Origin: Intrasporangiaceae bacterium
GTDB taxonomy: Bacteria; Actinomycetota; Actinomycetes; Actinomycetales; Dermatophilaceae
Direction of reading: 5' to 3'
Assembly (NCBI GenBank): GCA_012518475.1
Contig: JAAYSB010000131.1
Coordinates: 1 to 8,316, forward strand
Length of the DNA stretch: 8,316 nt
Position numbers and translations under genes: made by a program. The notes under the pieces were generated by a model. It saw only the letters and a program-made list of their open reading frames with translations. It made no database searches and had not been told where the DNA came from. Positions 6,387 to 8,316 of this stretch are shown one piece after another (position 1 is the stretch's first letter; each line of letters opens with the position of its first letter).

Positions 6387-6395
6387 TGGCAGAAT
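6387..6395 (+). promoter_or_regulatory. Candidate extended -10 promoter of rpmE
   Basis: TGGCAGAAT reads as TG, one base, then CAGAAT, a five-of-six match to TANAAT-like -10 elements. It lies in the 219-bp region between the divergent lipoprotein gene and rpmE. A TTGGGG at 6365-6370 is a poor -35 with a rather long 19-bp spacer. The implied start near 6402 gives an rpmE leader of about 140 nt. Confidence 0.4.
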
Positions 6396-6401
6396 GGACC
6401 C

Positions 6402-6545
6402 TTGGACCGGTTCACGGCTCGTGACGCGTACCTGAGTGATCTGCTCGAGTCAGAGACACAGGCGGGGCGCACCATCCACCGATGACACGAGGGCCTGCAG
6501 CATGGTGCTGGGCCTGCCGACCCGGAGAACATCCAAGGAGAACTC
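6402..6545 (+). promoter_or_regulatory. rpmE leader, possible L31 autoregulatory RNA
   Basis: Several pairings can be drawn. TCACG 6412-6416 pairs with CGTGA 6420-6424. CAGGC 6459-6463 pairs with GCCTG 6512-6516 and encloses GCACCAT 6469-6475 with ATGGTGC 6502-6508. A competing hairpin CAGCA 6498-6502 with TGCTG 6506-6510 uses the same bases. CACGAG 6486-6491 can also pair with CTCGTG 6543-6548, which contains the rpmE start codon. GGGCCTGC is repeated at 6491-6498 and 6510-6517. Ribosomal protein L31 leaders have been described in Actinobacteria, so autoregulation by L31 is plausible. I cannot confirm a match to the published consensus. Confidence 0.35.
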
Positions 6546-6764
6546 GTGAAGAAGGACATCCACCCCAACTACGTGGAGACCACGGTCACCTGCACCTGTG
6601 GCAACACGTTCACCACGCGCAGCACCTCGACGAGCGGTTCGATCCACGCCGACGTCTGCAGCGCGTGCCACCCGTTCTACACCGGTAAGCAGAAGATCCT
6701 CGACACCGGTGGTCGCGTTGCGCGCTTCCAGGCCCGCTACGGCAAGAAGGCGGACGCCAACTAG
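6546..6764 (+). CDS. rpmE: 50S ribosomal protein L31, zinc-binding type
   Basis: L31 is a small protein of the large ribosomal subunit that helps bridge the two subunits. The 72-residue product MKKDIHPNYVET... matches the family along its whole length, including the HPFYTGKQK motif at residues 42-50. C16, C18, C38 and C41 form the four-cysteine zinc site, so this is the C+ (zinc-containing) paralogue rather than the zinc-free form induced under zinc starvation. The GTG start is preceded by AAGGAG at 6535-6540 with a 5-nt spacer. It is monocistronic by appearance: a candidate promoter lies upstream and a strong terminator directly downstream. Confidence 0.97.
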   Translation: MKKDIHPNYVETTVTCTCGNTFTTRSTSTSGSIHADVCSACHPFYTGKQKILDTGGRVARFQARYGKKADAN

Positions 6765-6773
6765 CTTCTCTGC

Positions 6774-6826
6774 AGCGCCGGTCTCCCATCTCTGTTGCGA
6801 GGTGGGAGACCGGCGCTTCGCATTTC
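6774..6826 (+). terminator. Very strong hairpin terminator of rpmE
   Basis: GCGCCGGTCTCCCA (6775-6788) is followed by its perfect complement at 6803-6816. An A-T pair is added at the base (6774/6817), and a T-G, C-G and T-A at the top, giving about 18 pairs closed by an 8-nt loop (6792-6799). The tail TTCGCATTTCT is only moderately T-rich. It begins 10 nt after the rpmE stop and should end most rpmE transcripts, with some readthrough into prfA possible. Confidence 0.85.
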
Positions 6827-6878
6827 TCCGTTCGTCCCCCGACCGACCTTCCCGCGGGACCCAGACCCAAGGACCGCC

Positions 6879-7955
6879 ATGCTCGACTCCGCCCAGTCCC
6901 TCGTCGAGGAGCACGCTGCCCTCGAAGCGCAGATGGCCGACCCCGCTGTCGCCTCCGATCCCGCGGCACTGCGAGACATCAACAAGAGGTATGCAGCGCT
7001 CGCCCCGACCGTCGCGGCCTACCACGCGTGGACGGCCGCTCGCGATGACCTCGAGGCGGCCCGAGAGCTCGCCGCAGAGGACCCGGCCTTCGCCGAGGAG
7101 ATCCCCGCCCTCGAGGAGAGCGTGACCGGGGCCGAGGACCTGCTCCGCCGCCTGCTCATCCCACGCGATCCCGATGACGACCGCGACGTCATCCTCGAGG
7201 TCAAGGCAGGGGAGGGCGGTGAGGAGTCCGCACTGTTCGCCGGGGATCTGCTGCGGATGTATCTGCGCTACGCCGAGCAGCGTGGCTGGCGCACCGAGCT
7301 GCTCGACTCGACGGAGTCCGACCTCGGCGGGTACAAGGACGTCCGGGTCGCGGTCAAGTCGAAGGGCACGCCAGGGCCTGGAGAGGCTCCGTGGGCGCGA
7401 CTGAAGTACGAAGGTGGCGTGCACCGAGTCCAGCGCGTGCCGGTCACCGAGAGCCAGGGACGGATCCATACGAGTGCTGCCGGTGTCCTCGTCATGCCCG
7501 AGGCCGAGGACGTCGAGATCGAGATCAACGCAAGCGATCTCAAGATCGACGTGTACCGCAGCTCCGGACCGGGTGGACAGAGCGTCAACACGACCGACTC
7601 CGCAGTCCGGATCACGCACCTGCCGACCGGAGTCGTCGTCTCGTGCCAGAACGAGAAGAGCCAGTTGCAGAACAAGGAGTCTGCCCTGCGGGTGCTGCGG
7701 GCCCGTCTGCACCAGATCGCCCAGGAGGCTGCGGACGCAGAGGCCAGTGCCGCCCGCAGGAGCCAGATCCGCACGGTCGACCGGTCCGAGCGGATCCGGA
7801 CCTACAACTTCCCCGAGAACCGCGTGAGCGACCACCGGACCGGCTACAAGGCCTACAACCTCGACGTCGTCCTCGACGGCGACCTCGACCCCATCGTCCA
7901 GTCGGCGGTCGACGCCGACGAGGCCGCAACCCTGGCCACCCTCGGCGACCAGTGA
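6879..7955 (+). CDS. prfA: Peptide chain release factor 1 (RF1)
   Basis: RF1 recognises UAA and UAG in the ribosomal A site and triggers hydrolysis of peptidyl-tRNA. The 358-residue product has the usual helical N-terminal domain and the EVKAGEGGEESALFAGDL block. It carries the stop-codon reading motif P-V-T at residues 188-190; RF2 would show S-P-F. The catalytic GGQ loop is at 232-234 within SSGPGGQSVNTTDSAVR. Length is normal for RF1. The ATG at 6879 follows AAGGA (6869-6873) by 5 nt and gives the usual MLDSAQ-like beginning. An in-frame TTG at 6795 is possible but lies inside the rpmE terminator and lacks a ribosome binding site. The gene overlaps prmC by four bases. No clear promoter is visible in the 52 bp between the rpmE terminator and the ATG. 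Confidence 0.97.
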   Translation: MLDSAQSLVEEHAALEAQMADPAVASDPAALRDINKRYAALAPTVAAYHAWTAARDDLEAARELAAEDPAFAEEIPALEESVTGAEDLLRRLLIPRDPDDDRDVILEVKAGEGGEESALFAGDLLRMYLRYAEQRGWRTELLDSTESDLGGYKDVRVAVKSKGTPGPGEAPWARLKYEGGVHRVQRVPVTESQGRIHTSAAGVLVMPEAEDVEIEINASDLKIDVYRSSGPGGQSVNTTDSAVRITHLPTGVVVSCQNEKSQLQNKESALRVLRARLHQIAQEAADAEASAARRSQIRTVDRSERIRTYNFPENRVSDHRTGYKAYNLDVVLDGDLDPIVQSAVDADEAATLATLGDQ

Positions 7956-8316
7956 CGGGCACCGACGCCACGCTCCACCGCGTCGTGCGGGCCGCCGCCG
8001 GTGATCTCGGTGACGCGGGAATCGCCTCGCCGGCGGCGGACGCGGTGGCCCTGGCCGCCCATGTCCTTCGCTGCGAACCGGAGGAGGTGCGGCGACGGAT
8101 GATCCTCGGCGCGTCAGCCGATGCCGAGTTCACCGCCGACTTCGGCGAGCTCGTGCGTGAGCGCGCGAGTCGCATACCCCTGCAGCACCTCACCGGGGTG
8201 GCCCACTTCCGACGGCTGAGCCTGTCGGTCGGGCCAGGCGTGTTCACCCCTCGCCCAGAGACCGAGGTGGTCGCTCAGGCCGCGATCGACGCGGCTCGCC
8301 TGGCGGGGGCCCAGCC
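7952..8316 (+). CDS. prmC: RF glutamine methyltransferase PrmC, 5' part (cut by window end)
   Basis: PrmC uses S-adenosylmethionine to N5-methylate the glutamine of the GGQ motif in release factors, here Q234 of the RF1 encoded just upstream. The first 121 residues are visible. They form the helical N-terminal domain, then the substrate-proximal block RIPLQHLTGVAHFRRLSLSVGPGVFTPRPETE, with T-P-R-P-E-T-E at residues 99-105, diagnostic of PrmC/HemK. The SAM-binding loop and catalytic NPPY motif lie beyond the window. The GTG start overlaps the prfA stop in GTGA, a four-base overlap that implies translational coupling. No other start gives a complete N-terminal domain. The reading frame is open to the last base with no sign of damage. 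Confidence 0.95.
   Translation, partial: MTGTDATLHRVVRAAAGDLGDAGIASPAADAVALAAHVLRCEPEEVRRRMILGASADAEFTADFGELVRERASRIPLQHLTGVAHFRRLSLSVGPGVFTPRPETEVVAQAAIDAARLAGAQ

Noticed and set aside
6482..6688. Short plus-strand open frame of 68 codons starting upstream of rpmE
   Set aside because: It overlaps rpmE out of frame, has no ribosome binding site, and its composition matches a shadow frame.
6450..7835. Minus-strand open frame of 461 codons opposite rpmE and prfA
   Set aside because: It overlaps two certain genes and shows no domain.

Overview
The window is strongly GC-rich, with almost every third codon position G or C and several GTG starts. It carries the housekeeping block hom-thrC-thrB-rho-rpmE-prfA-prmC. 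From general knowledge, this gene order matches the Mycobacterium tuberculosis chromosome and many other Actinobacteria. A Rho with a long Arg/Asn/Asp/Gln-rich insertion and a four-cysteine L31 also point to an actinobacterium. I cannot name the genus.

Layout. Positions 41-3456 hold three threonine-pathway genes, hom, thrC and thrB, closely packed and on the plus strand. Positions 3457-3799 are non-coding. They contain a possible thrB terminator, a candidate extended -10 promoter near 3551-3559 and a leader of about 235 nt rich in inverted repeats, ending in a hairpin that covers the ribosome binding site of rho. Positions 3800-5755 are rho. Two hairpins follow, the second with a T-tail, and separate rho from a convergent minus-strand gene for a small predicted lipoprotein (5832-6326). 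A 219-bp divergent region then leads to rpmE (6546-6764). rpmE has a candidate promoter, a leader of about 140 nt with competing pairings, and a very strong hairpin terminator after it. prfA (6879-7955) and prmC (from 7952, cut by the window end) are translationally coupled.

How the genes work together. Hom, ThrB and ThrC take aspartate semialdehyde to threonine by way of homoserine and O-phosphohomoserine. Rho ends transcription of untranslated RNA. L31 is a large-subunit ribosomal protein. RF1 (prfA) reads UAA and UAG stop codons, and PrmC methylates the glutamine of the RF1 GGQ motif, which explains their overlap. The lipoprotein does not belong to these pathways and looks like a lineage-specific insertion between rho and rpmE.

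I see no mobile element, CRISPR array, tRNA or rRNA. The coding content is conventional. The least ordinary parts are the structured rho leader with its sequestered ribosome binding site, the tandem-repeat disordered insert of Rho, and the possible autoregulatory leader of rpmE.
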